64,000 nucleotides of DNA from Ciceribacter sp. T2.26MG-112.2 (GCF_900492205.1 NZ_UEYQ01000006.1:124001-188000); one strand, 5' to 3'. Counted from the stretch's first letter, positions 1 through 10,441 are shown. A program made the numbers and translations. The notes: generated from the sequence alone by a model not told the origin.

Positions 1-1092
1 ATCCTTCCCTATGTGGTCGTTCTGTCGCTGCTCGTCTTCGTGCACGAGATGGGACACTATCTGGCCGGGCGCTGGTCCGGGATCCGGGTTCTGGCGTTTT
101 CGATCGGCTTCGGGCCGGAGATCGTCGGCTATACGGACACCCACGGGACGCGGTGGAAGCTCTCCGCCATCCCGCTCGGCGGTTATGTGCGTTTCTATGG
201 CGATGCCGACGCGGCAAGCCTTGCCGATGGCGATGAACTGGCCGAGATGTCACTGGCCGAGCGCGCCCAGACGCTGGCCGGCGCCAAGCTTTGGAAGCGC
301 GCCGTCACGGTCGCGGCCGGCCCGATCGCCAATTTCCTCGCAGCAATTGCCATCTTCGCCGTCTTGTTCGCCACCCAGGGCAAGCCTGTCGCCGATCCGG
401 TCGTCGCCGAGGTCAAGGCCGACAGTGCGGCCTTCGAGGCCGGCGTGCAGCCCGGCGATGTGCTGGTCGCGCTTGACGGGGACCGGATCGAGACCTTCGA
501 TGAGGTGGTGCGCTACATCAGCATGCGGCCGGAAATGCCGGTCGTCGTGACCGTGCGCCGCAACGAAAGCGAGGTCGATCTCAACATGGTGCCGCGGCGC
601 ACCGTGACCACCGACCGCTTCGGTAACGAGATGGAAGTGGGTCAGATCGGCATCGTCACCAATCAGCAGAGCGGCAATTTCCGCATCGTCGAATTGACGC
701 CGCTGCAGGCGGTGGGCGAGGGGGGCTTGCAGACCTGGCATATCGTAACCGGGACGTTCGACTACCTGTCCAATCTCTTTACCGGACGAATGAACGCGGA
801 TCAGCTGGGCGGACCGGTTCGGGTGGTGCAGGCTTCGGGCCAGATGGCGACCCTCGGCATCGTGGCCCTGTTCAATCTGGCGGCCGTTCTCTCGGTTTCG
901 CTGGGGCTTCTCAATTTGATGCCAGTTCCGGTCCTTGACGGCGGCCATCTGGTCCTCTACGCGCTGGAGGCAATTCGCGGGAAGCCAGTCGGGCAGAACG
1001 CGCAGGAGATTGCTTTCCGGGTCGGTCTGGCCATGATCCTGTCGCTGATGGTGTTCGCAACATGGAATGATATCAGCCGGTTAATCGGCTAG
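1..1092 (+). CDS. rseP: RIP metalloprotease RseP, 5'-truncated by the window edge
   Basis: Inner-membrane site-2 zinc protease that cuts anti-sigma factors and residual signal peptides within the membrane. The frame is open from base 1, so the true start lies upstream. The zinc motif HEMGH is encoded at about 43-57, a PDZ domain follows at roughly 380-620, and the second catalytic motif N-x-x-P-x-x-x-LDGGH is at 913-948, followed by a C-terminal membrane helix. About 363 residues are visible and little appears to be missing. bamA lies 193 bases downstream on the same strand, the usual proteobacterial order (rseP-bamA-lpxD-fabZ-lpxA-lpxB). The family assignment is secure. Confidence 0.95.
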   Translation: MLPYVVVLSLLVFVHEMGHYLAGRWSGIRVLAFSIGFGPEIVGYTDTHGTRWKLSAIPLGGYVRFYGDADAASLADGDELAEMSLAERAQTLAGAKLWKRAVTVAAGPIANFLAAIAIFAVLFATQGKPVADPVVAEVKADSAAFEAGVQPGDVLVALDGDRIETFDEVVRYISMRPEMPVVVTVRRNESEVDLNMVPRRTVTTDRFGNEMEVGQIGIVTNQQSGNFRIVELTPLQAVGEGGLQTWHIVTGTFDYLSNLFTGRMNADQLGGPVRVVQASGQMATLGIVALFNLAAVLSVSLGLLNLMPVPVLDGGHLVLYALEAIRGKPVGQNAQEIAFRVGLAMILSLMVFATWNDISRLIG

Positions 1093-1285
1093 CGTTTCGG
1101 CTTGCTCCGGCGAAAAGGATTTGTTTACGATGTTTCAAACTCATAGTGGCGATTGGGCCACGGCTGCAAATGAAGTAAATAGAATTTAACGTCCGTACTT
1201 GCTTGTAGGGTAAAAGCCGGTAAAACCACACACGGGCCGGAGTCGGGAACGACTGCGGGACAATGGAAGAAGGTTGAGAATACAC

Positions 1286-3640
1286 ATGAAGGCTGGTTCA
1301 AGATTTTTGAACGCGGTATCGGCGATCGCGCTGTCTGCTGGTGTTGTTTCTTCGGGCGCAGGCATGGCTGTTCTCGCGTCTGCGGCTGTTGCCGAGGCTG
1401 CGGTGATCCAGCGTATCGATGTCCGTGGTGCCCAGCGCGTCGGTGTGGATGCGGTTCGCTCCAATATCACCATCCGTCCCGGCCAGAGTTTCTCCAATGT
1501 CGACATCGACGAGTCGGTCAAGCGGCTCTACGCGACCGGTTTCTTCTCGGATGTGCGCATTTCCGTGTCCGGCGGCACGCTGGTGGTCAACGTCAGTGAG
1601 AACCAGCTCGTCAACCAGGTCGTGTTCAACGGCAACCGCAAGCTCAAGGACGACAAGCTGCGCGGCGTTGTTCAGACGCAGCCGATGGGTCCCTATAGCG
1701 AAAGCCTGATCTCGGCCGACATCGAGCGGATCAAGGAAGCCTATGCCGGCATCGGGCGCAGCGACGTCGAGGTGACGACCCAGGTCGTTCCGGTCGCTGA
1801 AGGCCGCGTCAATCTCGCCTTCGTCGTCAACGAGGGTGATCGCACCAAGATCAACAAGATCAACTTCGTCGGCAACAATGCGTATGGTGATGGCCGTCTG
1901 TCCGCGCTGATCCAGACCAAGCGTTCCAACATGCTGTCCTTCCTGACCCGCAAGGACGTCTACAATGAGGACAAGCTGCGCGCTGACGAAGAAGCGCTGC
2001 GCCAGTTCTATTACAATCACGGCTATGCCGACTTCCGTGTGATTTCCTCGGACGTGACGCTCGACGAGACGGGCAATGAATATGCAATCACGATCACCGT
2101 CGACGAGGGTGAGCGCTACAAGTTCGGCAATATAGCCGTCGAATCGACCGTCGAGGGTATTGATGGTGCGGAGCTCGAGCGCCTGGTCGAAACCCGTGCG
2201 GGCAATACCTACAGCGCCCGTGACGTGCAGAAGTCGATGGAAGCGATCTCGCAACGCGTCTCGGCGGCGGGTTATCCGTTTGCGCGCGTCGTGCCGCGCG
2301 GTGACCGCAATTTCGAGAACAACACGATCGGTGTGACCTATCTGGTCGACCAGGGCGAACGCGCCTATGTCGAGCGGATCGAAATCCGCGGCAACACCCG
2401 CACGCGTGACTATGTCATTCGCCGCGAGTTCGATATTTCCGAAGGCGATGCCTTCAACCAGGAAACGATCAGCCGTGCAAAGCGCCGCCTCGAGGCTCTG
2501 GGCTACTTCACGACCGTGAACATCTCGACGGCCCCCGGCAGCGCGTCCGACCGCGTCGTGGTCGTGGTCGACGTCGTCGATCAGCCGACCGGTTCGTTCA
2601 GCATCGGCGCCGGTTATTCGGTGGGTGGCGATGGCTTCGTGCTCGAAGCCTCGGTCGAGGAAAAGAACTTCCTCGGTCGCGGTCAGTTCATCCGTGTCGC
2701 CGTTGGCGGCGGTCTGGATGACGCGCGCACTTATAACTTCTCGTTCACCGAGCCCTATTTCCTCGGCTATCGTCTGGCCGCGGGCTTCGACGTGTTCCGC
2801 AGCGAGACCAGCAGCAATTCCGATTACAACTACGAGGAAACCGGCGCGACGCTGCGTGTGACGGCGCCGATCACCGAAGAGTTGGCGACGACGGTTCGCT
2901 ATACCTACAAGGAACTGAAGTATACCGAAGACGGCGCCTATGGCGCGGACGATACGCCTTACACGGCGGACGACAACGTCTCGGCACCGTATATGGACCT
3001 GATCGAGAACAGCCCGTGGAAGCAGTCGATCGTCGGCCATTCGATCGTTTATAACAGCCTCGACGACCGGTTGATGGCGCGTGAGGGCATTTACGCCAGC
3101 TTCACGCACGAATATGCGGGTCTCGGCGGTGATTCCGAATATTACAAGGCCTATGCGAAGTTCCGCTATTATCACACCTTGTCCGACGAGTTCGATCTGA
3201 TCGGTTCGCTGAGTGCCAGTGCCGGCCATGTCGTTTCCACCGGCGGCGACCTGAACGTGTTCGATCAGTTCCAGATCGGCGGCAAGGAGTTGCGCGGCTT
3301 CGAAAGCAGCGGTATCGGCCCGCGGCTTGAGGGCGATGCGCTTGGCGGCACGACCTATTTCACCGCCTCGGCTGAAGCGAATTTCCCGCTCCCGCTCTTC
3401 CCGCAGGATCTCAACATCCGCGGTACGGTGTTTGCTGATGCCGGCACGCTCTATGGCAACGATGTCGGCAACAGCGCCGGTGCGGTGGGGACCGACATGT
3501 CTCTGCGCGCCTCTGTTGGTGCCGGTATTCTGTGGCTGTCGCCGTTCGGCCCGCTGCGCTTCGACTATGCGGTTCCGGTCGCCAAGGAAGACTTCGACGA
3601 GGTTCAGAACTTCCGCTTCAGCATGGCGAATGCGTTCTAA
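1286..3640 (+). CDS. bamA: Outer membrane protein assembly factor BamA
   Basis: Omp85-family core of the BAM machine, which inserts beta-barrel proteins into the outer membrane. I choose the ATG at 1286 because it is followed directly by a signal peptide (MKAGSRFLNAVSAIALSAG, then an alanine-rich cleavage region). An in-frame TTG at 1274 has a purine-rich tract abutting it and is less likely. The 784 residues hold POTRA repeats from about residue 35 to 420 and then a barrel rich in aromatic strands. The protein ends in phenylalanine (MANAF), as expected of a BAM substrate. The length is normal for alphaproteobacteria. It sits between rseP and lpxD. Confidence 0.96.
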   Translation: MKAGSRFLNAVSAIALSAGVVSSGAGMAVLASAAVAEAAVIQRIDVRGAQRVGVDAVRSNITIRPGQSFSNVDIDESVKRLYATGFFSDVRISVSGGTLVVNVSENQLVNQVVFNGNRKLKDDKLRGVVQTQPMGPYSESLISADIERIKEAYAGIGRSDVEVTTQVVPVAEGRVNLAFVVNEGDRTKINKINFVGNNAYGDGRLSALIQTKRSNMLSFLTRKDVYNEDKLRADEEALRQFYYNHGYADFRVISSDVTLDETGNEYAITITVDEGERYKFGNIAVESTVEGIDGAELERLVETRAGNTYSARDVQKSMEAISQRVSAAGYPFARVVPRGDRNFENNTIGVTYLVDQGERAYVERIEIRGNTRTRDYVIRREFDISEGDAFNQETISRAKRRLEALGYFTTVNISTAPGSASDRVVVVVDVVDQPTGSFSIGAGYSVGGDGFVLEASVEEKNFLGRGQFIRVAVGGGLDDARTYNFSFTEPYFLGYRLAAGFDVFRSETSSNSDYNYEETGATLRVTAPITEELATTVRYTYKELKYTEDGAYGADDTPYTADDNVSAPYMDLIENSPWKQSIVGHSIVYNSLDDRLMAREGIYASFTHEYAGLGGDSEYYKAYAKFRYYHTLSDEFDLIGSLSASAGHVVSTGGDLNVFDQFQIGGKELRGFESSGIGPRLEGDALGGTTYFTASAEANFPLPLFPQDLNIRGTVFADAGTLYGNDVGNSAGAVGTDMSLRASVGAGILWLSPFGPLRFDYAVPVAKEDFDEVQNFRFSMANAF

Positions 3641-3689
3641 GTTCGCGGTCCAGAGCTGCTGGTAGTTTGACGTTCTGGGGCTTTGGCTA

Positions 3690-4751
3690 ATGGAGCATAA
3701 ACATTTCTTTCCGCCCCAGGACGGGGTCTCCCTTGCGTCGCTCGCGGCGCAGATCGGGGCGGAATTGACGGATGCGGGCGCGGGCGAGCGGGTTATCAGC
3801 TCGGTCGCGCCGGTCTATAGGGCTAAGCAGGGTGACATTTGTTACATCCTGTCGCGCCGCAGCAAGGAAGAGCTGAAGACCTGCGAGGCTTCGGCAATCC
3901 TGTGCGACAAGGCGCTGAAATCGCTTATCCCCGAGCATATTCCGGTTCTTCTGTCGTCTTCGCCGGCCACTGCGTTTGCGCTGGCCGGAGCGCTGCTGTT
4001 TCCGGCAGCACTTCGTCCTGTCGCAGTCACGCCTTCAGCGTCCGGTGTTTCGTCGGCCGCTTTCGTGGATAAATCGGCGCGGCTTGAGGCGGACGTGCTG
4101 GTCGAGCCCATGGCCGTCATCGGTGCGGATGTCGAAATCGGTGCGGGTAGCCGGATCGGCGCAGGTGCTGTGATCGGTGCGGGTGTTCGCATCGGGCGCG
4201 GTTGCACGATTGCGGGCGGTGCGACGATCCAGTCGGCGCTGATCGGAAATAATGTCATCATTCACAACGGTGCCCGCATCGGCCAGGATGGCTTCGGTTA
4301 TGCGCCCGGCCCGGCGGGCATGTTGAAGATCGTGCAGATCGGCCGGGTCATCATACAGGACAATGTCGAGATCGGCGCCAACACGACGGTCGACCGCGGC
4401 ACGATGGACGATACCGTGATCGGCGAGGGCACCAAGATCGACAATCTGGTGCAGATCGGACACAATGTTCGCATCGGTCGTCACTGCGGCATCGTCGCCC
4501 AGGTCGGCATTGCCGGCAGCACCACGGTCGGCGACGGCGTCATGATCGGTGGCGCCTGTGGCGTGAACGGCCATATTACCATCGGTGACGGCGCGCAGAT
4601 CGCCGCGATGAGCGGCGTCTTGTCCGACGTACCGGCCGGCGAGCGCTATGGCGGCGTTCCGGCCCGACCGATGAAGGATTTTCTAAAAGACGTGGCGGCT
4701 GCCTTGAGCCAGTCGGAGAGCCGCAAGCAGAAGAGTGGAAAGAATGACTGA
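3690..4751 (+). CDS. lpxD: UDP-3-O-(3-hydroxyacyl)glucosamine N-acyltransferase LpxD
   Basis: Third step of lipid A synthesis: transfer of a hydroxyacyl chain from ACP to the 2-amino group of UDP-3-O-acylglucosamine. The 353 residues have the N-terminal uridine-binding domain followed, from about residue 130, by many hexapeptide repeats of the I-G-x-x-x-x type ([24 protein letters not shown]) that form a left-handed beta helix. The [13 protein letters not shown] segment carries the conserved catalytic-region histidine and glycines. Its end overlaps the fabZ start by 8 bases, indicating translational coupling. Confidence 0.95.
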   Translation: MEHKHFFPPQDGVSLASLAAQIGAELTDAGAGERVISSVAPVYRAKQGDICYILSRRSKEELKTCEASAILCDKALKSLIPEHIPVLLSSSPATAFALAGALLFPAALRPVAVTPSASGVSSAAFVDKSARLEADVLVEPMAVIGADVEIGAGSRIGAGAVIGAGVRIGRGCTIAGGATIQSALIGNNVIIHNGARIGQDGFGYAPGPAGMLKIVQIGRVIIQDNVEIGANTTVDRGTMDDTVIGEGTKIDNLVQIGHNVRIGRHCGIVAQVGIAGSTTVGDGVMIGGACGVNGHITIGDGAQIAAMSGVLSDVPAGERYGGVPARPMKDFLKDVAAALSQSESRKQKSGKND

Positions 4752-5211
4752 TCAGGCAAAGACCGAACTTGGTTCCGTTGATATCATCGAAATCATGAAG
4801 TTGTTGCCGCATCGCTATCCGTTCCTCCTGGTGGACCGGATCATCGAGATCGACGGCGACAATTCGGCGATCGGGATCAAGAACGTCACCGCCAACGAGC
4901 CGCACTTCACCGGTCACTTTCCCGAATCGCCGATCATGCCCGGTGTCCTGCTGGTCGAGGGCATGGCCCAGACCGCGGGCGCGATCTGTACGCGCAAACA
5001 GGGCGGCGGCGGCAACCTCGTCTATTTCATGACCATCGACAATGCGCGGTTCCGCAGGCCCGTAGTGCCGGGCGATCGCGTCGAATTTCATGTCGTCAAG
5101 CAGAAGCAGCGCGGCAATATCTGGAAATTCCATTGCGAAGCCAAGGTCGATGGCGCTCTGGCGGCTGAGGCCGATATTGGCGCGATGATCATGCGCAAGG
5201 ACGAGAAATGA
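4744..5211 (+). CDS. fabZ: 3-hydroxyacyl-ACP dehydratase FabZ
   Basis: Hot-dog-fold dehydratase that removes water from 3-hydroxyacyl-ACP in fatty acid elongation, competing with LpxA/LpxD for hydroxyacyl-ACP. The start is the ATG at 4744, inside the end of lpxD; an in-frame GTG at 4735 would extend it by three residues only. The 155 residues contain the family motif [14 protein letters not shown] with the catalytic histidine and, in the next helix, the glutamate of LLVEGMAQ. Preceded by [13 protein letters not shown], a FabZ hallmark. Overlaps lpxA by 4 bases. Confidence 0.96.
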   Translation: MTDQAKTELGSVDIIEIMKLLPHRYPFLLVDRIIEIDGDNSAIGIKNVTANEPHFTGHFPESPIMPGVLLVEGMAQTAGAICTRKQGGGGNLVYFMTIDNARFRRPVVPGDRVEFHVVKQKQRGNIWKFHCEAKVDGALAAEADIGAMIMRKDEK

Positions 5212-6023
5212 GCAAGATCGGGCAAGGTGCCGTCATTCACCCCATGGCCGTCGTCGAGGACGGGGCCGTGATCGGGGCGAATGTGAAGATCGGTCCCTTC
5301 TGCCATGTCGGGCCGAAGGTAACGCTCGGCGACGGTTGCGAGCTTCTCTCCAACGTCGTCGTTACCGGTCGCACGACGATCGGGCGCAATGCCAGGATTC
5401 ATGCCTGCGCCGTCATTGGCGGCGATCCGCAAAGCATTCACCATGCGGGTGAGGAAACCACGCTTTCCATCGGTGACAACTGCACGATGCGCGAAGGCGT
5501 GACGATGAACACCGGAACCGCCGAGGGTGGCGGCAAGACGGTGGTCGGCAGCAACAACCTCTTCCTCGCCAATTCGCATGTCGCCCATGATTGCCAGCTC
5601 GGCGACAACATCATCCTGTCGAACAATGTCATGCTCGCCGGCCATGTGAAGGTCGAGGACCGGGTGATTCTCGGGGGCGGTTCGGCCGTGCACCAGTTTA
5701 CCCGCATCGGTCGCCAGGCCTTTATCGGCGGGCTGTCCGCCGTGAGCTACGACGTCATCCCTTTTGGCATGCTGAACGGCAATCCGGGCGTGCTCGGAGG
5801 GCTTAACGTCGTTGGCATGACGCGCGCCGGTATCGAGCGCTCGGTCATCCATCAGGTGCGCCGCGCGTTCAAGCAGATCTTCGAGGGCGAAGCTTCGGCC
5901 CGCGTCAATGCCGCCGCTATCCGCGACGAGTATCTCGATTGCCCGCCGGTCATTGAAATCCTTGATTTCATCGCGGCCGAGAGCGATCGCGCCCTGTCAT
6001 CGCCGTTCCGCGGCAAGAGCTGA
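5208..6023 (+). CDS. lpxA: UDP-N-acetylglucosamine O-acyltransferase LpxA
   Basis: First enzyme of lipid A synthesis: 3-O-acylation of UDP-GlcNAc by hydroxyacyl-ACP in the cytoplasm. The 271 residues begin with hexapeptide repeats ([24 protein letters not shown]) forming the left-handed helix. [12 protein letters not shown] near residue 125 contains the catalytic histidine. The C-terminal helical domain includes the [10 protein letters not shown] segment typical of LpxA. Start ATG overlaps the fabZ stop by 4 bases (ATGA), so translation is coupled. Confidence 0.95.
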   Translation: MSKIGQGAVIHPMAVVEDGAVIGANVKIGPFCHVGPKVTLGDGCELLSNVVVTGRTTIGRNARIHACAVIGGDPQSIHHAGEETTLSIGDNCTMREGVTMNTGTAEGGGKTVVGSNNLFLANSHVAHDCQLGDNIILSNNVMLAGHVKVEDRVILGGGSAVHQFTRIGRQAFIGGLSAVSYDVIPFGMLNGNPGVLGGLNVVGMTRAGIERSVIHQVRRAFKQIFEGEASARVNAAAIRDEYLDCPPVIEILDFIAAESDRALSSPFRGKS

Positions 6024-6028
6024 TCGCC

Positions 6029-6904
6029 GTGGCGCCGACCGGGGCTCGCAAAGGCCGCCTGGCGATCGTCGCCGGTGGCGGATTCCTGCCGCTCTACGTC
6101 GCAGAAGCCGCACGGGCAGCCGGCGAGAATCCCTTCATCCTCCGCCTCAAGAATGAAGCCGATCAGCAATGGCAGGGCTTTGATTCGGCAGTGATCGGCG
6201 TCGGTGACATGGCGGGCCTGTCGGCGCTGCTGAAGGCCAACGCGATCGATCGCGTCGTGTTGTCCGGTGGTGTCAAGCGACGGCCGGCCTTCGGCGAGAT
6301 AAGGGCCAATCTGAAGTCGCTGCTGAAGCTGCCCATGGCGGTGAAGACCCTGCTTGCCGGCGGCGACGACGTCGTGCTGAAGATGGTGATCGGCCTGATC
6401 GAGGCGCAAGGTTGCCATGTGATTGGTGCGCATGAGATTGCCCCCGACCTACTGGCCGAGACGGGGCCGATCGGTGCAGTTTCACCCTCCGCCGATGACT
6501 GGCGCGACATCGCGCGCGGGGCAGAGGCCGCCGAGGCGCTTGGCAGGCTCGATGTCGGGCAGGGAGCGGTGGCCGTCGGCGGCCGCATCGTCGCGCTCGA
6601 GGGCGTCGAGGGAACTGACGCCATGCTGGAGCGCGTCGCCCATCTGCGGGCGGAGAAGCGCATCTCGCAGCACCGCAAGGGCGTTTTGGTCAAGCTCTGC
6701 AAGCCGCAGCAGGATGTGCGCGCCGACCTGCCGTCGATCGGCCGCTCGACCATCGAAAATGCCAGGCGCGCCGGGCTGGCCGGCATCGCCGTCGAGGCTG
6801 GTCGGGCGCTGGTGATCGAGCGCGAGGCGGTGATCAAGGCGGCCAACGAGGCAGGCCTGTTCGTCATCGGCGTCGATCGCGGGCTTGCGCGAGGAACGCC
6901 ATGA
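6029..6904 (+). CDS. lpxI: UDP-2,3-diacylglucosamine diphosphatase LpxI
   Basis: LpxI (DUF1009) family hydrolase that converts UDP-2,3-diacylglucosamine to lipid X. It replaces LpxH in most alphaproteobacteria. The start is GTG at 6029, five bases after the lpxA stop, giving 291 residues. The N-terminal segment GRLAIVAGGGFLPLYVAEAAR and the C-terminal domain with LVKLCKPQQDVRADLPSIG match the family. Position between lpxA and lpxB fits its step in the pathway. Overlaps lpxB by 4 bases. Confidence 0.93.
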   Translation: MAPTGARKGRLAIVAGGGFLPLYVAEAARAAGENPFILRLKNEADQQWQGFDSAVIGVGDMAGLSALLKANAIDRVVLSGGVKRRPAFGEIRANLKSLLKLPMAVKTLLAGGDDVVLKMVIGLIEAQGCHVIGAHEIAPDLLAETGPIGAVSPSADDWRDIARGAEAAEALGRLDVGQGAVAVGGRIVALEGVEGTDAMLERVAHLRAEKRISQHRKGVLVKLCKPQQDVRADLPSIGRSTIENARRAGLAGIAVEAGRALVIEREAVIKAANEAGLFVIGVDRGLARGTP

Positions 6905-8076
6905 GTGTGAAGCCCCTCAAGATCGCCGTCATCGCCGGCGAGGTGTCGGGAGACCTGCTCGGCGCGGACCTGATCGTCGCGCTGAAGGAACGCCATGGCG
7001 GCCCGATCGAACTTGTCGGGGTTGGCGGCGATGCGCTCGAACGACAGGGCCTCAACTCGCTCTTCGATTTTGCCGAATTGTCGGTGATGGGCCTCACCCA
7101 GGTGCTGTCGCGCCTGCCGCGTTTCATCCGGCTGATCGGCCTGACGGCCAAGGCGATTATCGCGGAAAAGCCGGATCTCCTGCTGATCGTCGACAGCCCC
7201 GATTTCACCCACCGTGTAGCCAAGAAGGTGCGCCAGGCGTTGCCCGATCTGCCCGTGGTCGATTACGTCTGCCCGAGCGTCTGGGCGTGGAAGGAATACC
7301 GCGCCAAGGCGATGCTCGCCTTTGTCGACGAGGTTCTGGCCGTGCTGCCGTTTGAACCGCAGGTGATGCGCGATCTCGGTGGCCCGCCCACCCATTTTGT
7401 CGGCCATCGGCTGGCAACCAACGAGAAGCTGCTGCAGACGCGCGCGGCGCGGGCCGGTAAGCCGGCCAAGCGTCTCGACGAGGCAAAGACGATCCTGCTG
7501 CTGCCCGGTTCGCGCGGCGCGGAGATCGCGACACTGCTGCCGATCTTCGGCCAGGCCATGGTCGAATTCGTCGAACGCAACGGCCCGACCCGCTTCCTGC
7601 TTCCGACCGTTACGCGCCAGGAGGCGCGTGTGCGGCAGATGATTGCCGATTGGCCTCTCAAGCCCGACGTGCTCATGGGCGAGGAGGAAAAATGGCGGGC
7701 ATTTGCCGAGGCCGATGCGGCGATTGCCGCATCGGGCACCGTGATCCTCGAACTGGCGCTGGCGACGGTACCCGTCGTCTCGACCTACAAGACCGACTGG
7801 CTGATGACGATGCTGAGCCACCGCATCAAGACCTGGACCGGGGCGCTCCCCAACCTCATCGCCGACTATCCGTTCGTACCGGAATTTCTCAACGACTATG
7901 TTCGCCCCGGCAATCTTTTGCGCATGGCCGAGCGGCTTGCCGCCGACACCTCGCAGCGACGCGCCATGCTCGAAGGGTTCGAACTCGTCTGGCTACGGCT
8001 TCAGACCGAGAAGCCCGCCGGCGTCGAGGGGAGCCGCATCGTGCTGGATCTTTTGCGGAGACGTGGACGGATCTAG
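6901..8076 (+). CDS. lpxB: Lipid-A-disaccharide synthase LpxB
   Basis: GT19 glycosyltransferase that joins UDP-2,3-diacylglucosamine with lipid X. The 391 residues begin with IAVIAGEVSGDLLGADL, the LpxB N-terminal signature. PDLLLIVDSPDF and DYVCPSVWAWKEYRAK follow near residues 95-135, and LLLPGSRGAEI is near 200. ATG start inside the lpxI stop. It ends the lipid A operon; the next gene, at 8113, runs on the opposite strand and converges. Confidence 0.95.
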   Translation: MSVKPLKIAVIAGEVSGDLLGADLIVALKERHGGPIELVGVGGDALERQGLNSLFDFAELSVMGLTQVLSRLPRFIRLIGLTAKAIIAEKPDLLLIVDSPDFTHRVAKKVRQALPDLPVVDYVCPSVWAWKEYRAKAMLAFVDEVLAVLPFEPQVMRDLGGPPTHFVGHRLATNEKLLQTRAARAGKPAKRLDEAKTILLLPGSRGAEIATLLPIFGQAMVEFVERNGPTRFLLPTVTRQEARVRQMIADWPLKPDVLMGEEEKWRAFAEADAAIAASGTVILELALATVPVVSTYKTDWLMTMLSHRIKTWTGALPNLIADYPFVPEFLNDYVRPGNLLRMAERLAADTSQRRAMLEGFELVWLRLQTEKPAGVEGSRIVLDLLRRRGRI

Positions 8077-8112
8077 AGGCGATGGCCGGACCGGCTGCGT
8101 GCCAACGCCGTC

Positions 8113-9302
8113 TCATCCCCACGGCGGAAAGGGATCCTTGAGCTGGTTCCACGCAGCGGGCTTATAGGCGGTCGCGTCTAGGAGGCAGTCATCGAGTTCG
8201 GCGCGGATCGCGTCTTCATCCATCGGATCGGCGCCGATAAAGACGATCTCCTGGCGGCGGTCTCCCCAGACAGGATCAAGATAGGGAGCCATGGCCCTTT
8301 CGAAATCGGGATCATCCGGCCAGCGCCGGCGCGGGACCGCCGCCCACCACAGTCCCATCCGCCCGGTCCGGACGATCGCGCCAGCCTGGCTGAGTTCACC
8401 CACATGGTCAGGCCGCGTCGCCAGCCAGAAGAAGCCCTTGGCACGGATGACGCCCGGCCAGGTGCGGCCGATGAAGGCCTGCAACCGCTGCGGATCGAAG
8501 GGTTGGCGGGCCCTGTAGACAAAGGATCGGATGCCGTATTCCTCGGTTTCCGGCACATGGTCCCGGAAGCCGTGCAGTTCCTTGAACCACAGCGGATGGG
8601 CCTCGGCTCGCGCAATGTCGAACAGGCCCGTGCCGAGGATGTCGCGCGGTGACACCCGACCGAAATCGGTCTCGATCAGGCGGGCGTCGGGATTGAGCCC
8701 GGCGATGATCTTGCGCGCGGCGTCCCTCTGTTCGGGCGCCGCCATGCCGATCTTGTTGAGGATGATCACGTCGGCGAACTCGATCTGTTGGACCAGCAGA
8801 TCGACGAGCGTACGGTTGTCTCCCTCGGCAGCGGTCTCGCCACGATCGGAGAGAAAATCCACGGAGGAATAGTCGGCCAGCAGATTCGCGGCATCGACGA
8901 CCGTCACCATGGTGTCGAGGCGGGCAATGTCGGAAAGGCTGAAACCCTCCTCGTCACGGAAATCGAAGGTCGTGGCGATCGGCAGAGGTTCGGCAATTCC
9001 TGTGGCTTCGATCAGCAGATAGTCGAAGCGGTTCTGGGCGGCCAGATGCGCACGCCTTTCAAGAGGTCGTCGCGCAGCGTGCAGCAGATGCAGCCATTGC
9101 TCATCTCGACCAGTTGCTCATCGGTGCGCGACAGCGCCGCTTCACCGCCGCGCACCAGCGCCGCGTCGATGTTGACCTCGCTCATGTCATTGACGATGAC
9201 CGCGACCTTGAGGCCGCTGCGATTGGACAGGACATGATTGAGGAGCGTGGTCTTGCCGGCGCCGAGGAACCCGGAGAGCACGGTGACGGGAAGCTTGTCC
9301 AT
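8113..9302 (-). pseudogene. Zur-linked CobW/COG0523 GTPase, interrupted by one frameshift
   Basis: Putative zinc metallochaperone GTPase (YciC/ZigA-like). The first 86 or so residues (ATG at 9302) contain the P-loop GFLGAGKTT and the metal-binding CICC motif. After LLKGVR the frame runs into a short wrong tail. The correct continuation ([28 protein letters not shown], then NKIG and a CobW C-terminal domain) is in another frame and runs to 8113. One extra base near 9046-9051 would restore a protein of about 395 residues. Either a real deletion or a sequencing error. It carries its own Zur-like palindrome at 9323 and lies next to znuA, which supports a role in zinc limitation. Confidence 0.85.
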
Positions 9303-9322
9303 GGAACAAACCTTTCTGTTGG

Positions 9323-9337
9323 TGTAATAGTATTACA
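9323..9337 (-). promoter_or_regulatory. Zur box upstream of the CobW-like GTPase
   Basis: TGTAATAGTATTACA is a perfect 7-1-7 inverted repeat 21 bases upstream of the minus-strand GTPase start. The same TGTAAT-NNN-ATTACA core recurs between znuA and znuC, and a Fur-family zur gene is nearby. Binding of Zur is inferred from this shared motif. Confidence 0.8.
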
Positions 9338-9395
9338 TGAGGAGGCGGAAAAAGGGGCGAACCGCGAGGTCCGCCCCGGTGCCGTCCTTATGCCC

Positions 9396-10415
9396 TTACT
9401 TCGACAGGCAATCGATAAGGGACTTTGCGAGATTGCGCATCAGTTCGGGATAGAGGGCAGGGCCAGCATCAAGAGCGCCGCCTTCCGGATCGAGCCTGCC
9501 GGCCTTCGCATCGGTTCCCTCGGTCACGACCGAGATCAGCTTGGGCTCGAACTGCGGCTCTGCGAAGACGCAGACTGCCTGAAGTTCTTTCACCTTGGCA
9601 TGGATCTCGGCGACCCGCTCGGCGCCCGGCATCGTTTCCGGGCTCACCGTGATCGAACCGGCGATGCGCACCTTGTAGCGGTTCTCGAAGTATTGGTAGG
9701 CGTCATGGAAGACGACGGAGGGCTTGTCCTTCACGGGCGCCAGGGCGCTGAAGATTTCCTTGTCGAGCGTGTCGATCTCCTGCGCAAGGGCCAGGCCGTT
9801 GGCCTTGTAGCGGGCGGCATTGGCCGGATCGGCGGTAACCAGGGCGCTCTCGATCTCGGCGGCCATGGCCTTGGCATTCATCGGATCGAGCCAGAAGTGC
9901 ATGTCGAAGCCTTCGTGCTCATGCGCATGACCGTGCTCATCGCCGGTATGGTCTTCGGTCGCATGATCCTCAGGGGCATCGTGGTCGTCCTGTGCCGCAT
10001 GATCCTCGCCGCCGGCATGGGCATCTTCACCTTCGTCTTCGTGTGTCTCGAAGGCGCCGCCTTCGCGGAAGGGCAGGCGCACCAGCCCCGGCGCGTCTTC
10101 GAGCTCGACCACCGTCGCCTTGCCCGCCAAGGCGTCGAGCGGCTTCTCGAGGAAGGCCTCGAGGCCAGGCCCGACCCAGAAGACCAGGTCGGCGTTCTCC
10201 AGCGCACGGGCATGCGACGGCCTCAGGCTGTAGGTATGGGCGGAGGCCGTACCTTCGACGATCAGCGACGGCTCGCCGACACCCTGCATCAGCGCCGCCA
10301 CGAGCGAATGCACCGGCTTGATCGAGACAACGACCTGAGGGGCGGCAAACGCCAGGGTGGGGGTCAGAAAAAGGGCTGCGGCAGAGGCGAAAAGGCGATA
10401 CCGGGAAAGCGACAT
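9396..10415 (-). CDS. znuA: Zinc ABC transporter periplasmic binding protein ZnuA
   Basis: Cluster A-I substrate-binding protein that captures zinc in the periplasm for ZnuBC. The 339 residues start with a Sec signal peptide (ending in LTPTLAFAA). The metal-ligand histidines appear in VHSLVAALM, SAHTYSLRPS, HFWLDP and FHDAYQYFENRY. Between residues about 115 and 170 there is the flexible acidic and histidine-rich loop (EDHATEDHTGDEHGHAHEHEG) typical of zinc-specific family members. Divergent from znuC with Zur boxes in the 105-base gap. Confidence 0.95.
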   Translation of the reverse strand: MSLSRYRLFASAAALFLTPTLAFAAPQVVVSIKPVHSLVAALMQGVGEPSLIVEGTASAHTYSLRPSHARALENADLVFWVGPGLEAFLEKPLDALAGKATVVELEDAPGLVRLPFREGGAFETHEDEGEDAHAGGEDHAAQDDHDAPEDHATEDHTGDEHGHAHEHEGFDMHFWLDPMNAKAMAAEIESALVTADPANAARYKANGLALAQEIDTLDKEIFSALAPVKDKPSVVFHDAYQYFENRYKVRIAGSITVSPETMPGAERVAEIHAKVKELQAVCVFAEPQFEPKLISVVTEGTDAKAGRLDPEGGALDAGPALYPELMRNLAKSLIDCLSK

Positions 10416-10441
10416 GGGAGCGGCTCCATCTTGTGTTTGCT

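Noticed and set aside
1298..3229. 643-codon open frame on the minus strand opposite bamA
   Set aside because: Antisense shadow of bamA caused by high-GC codon bias; its translation shows no domain and only low-complexity Asp/Arg/Val composition.
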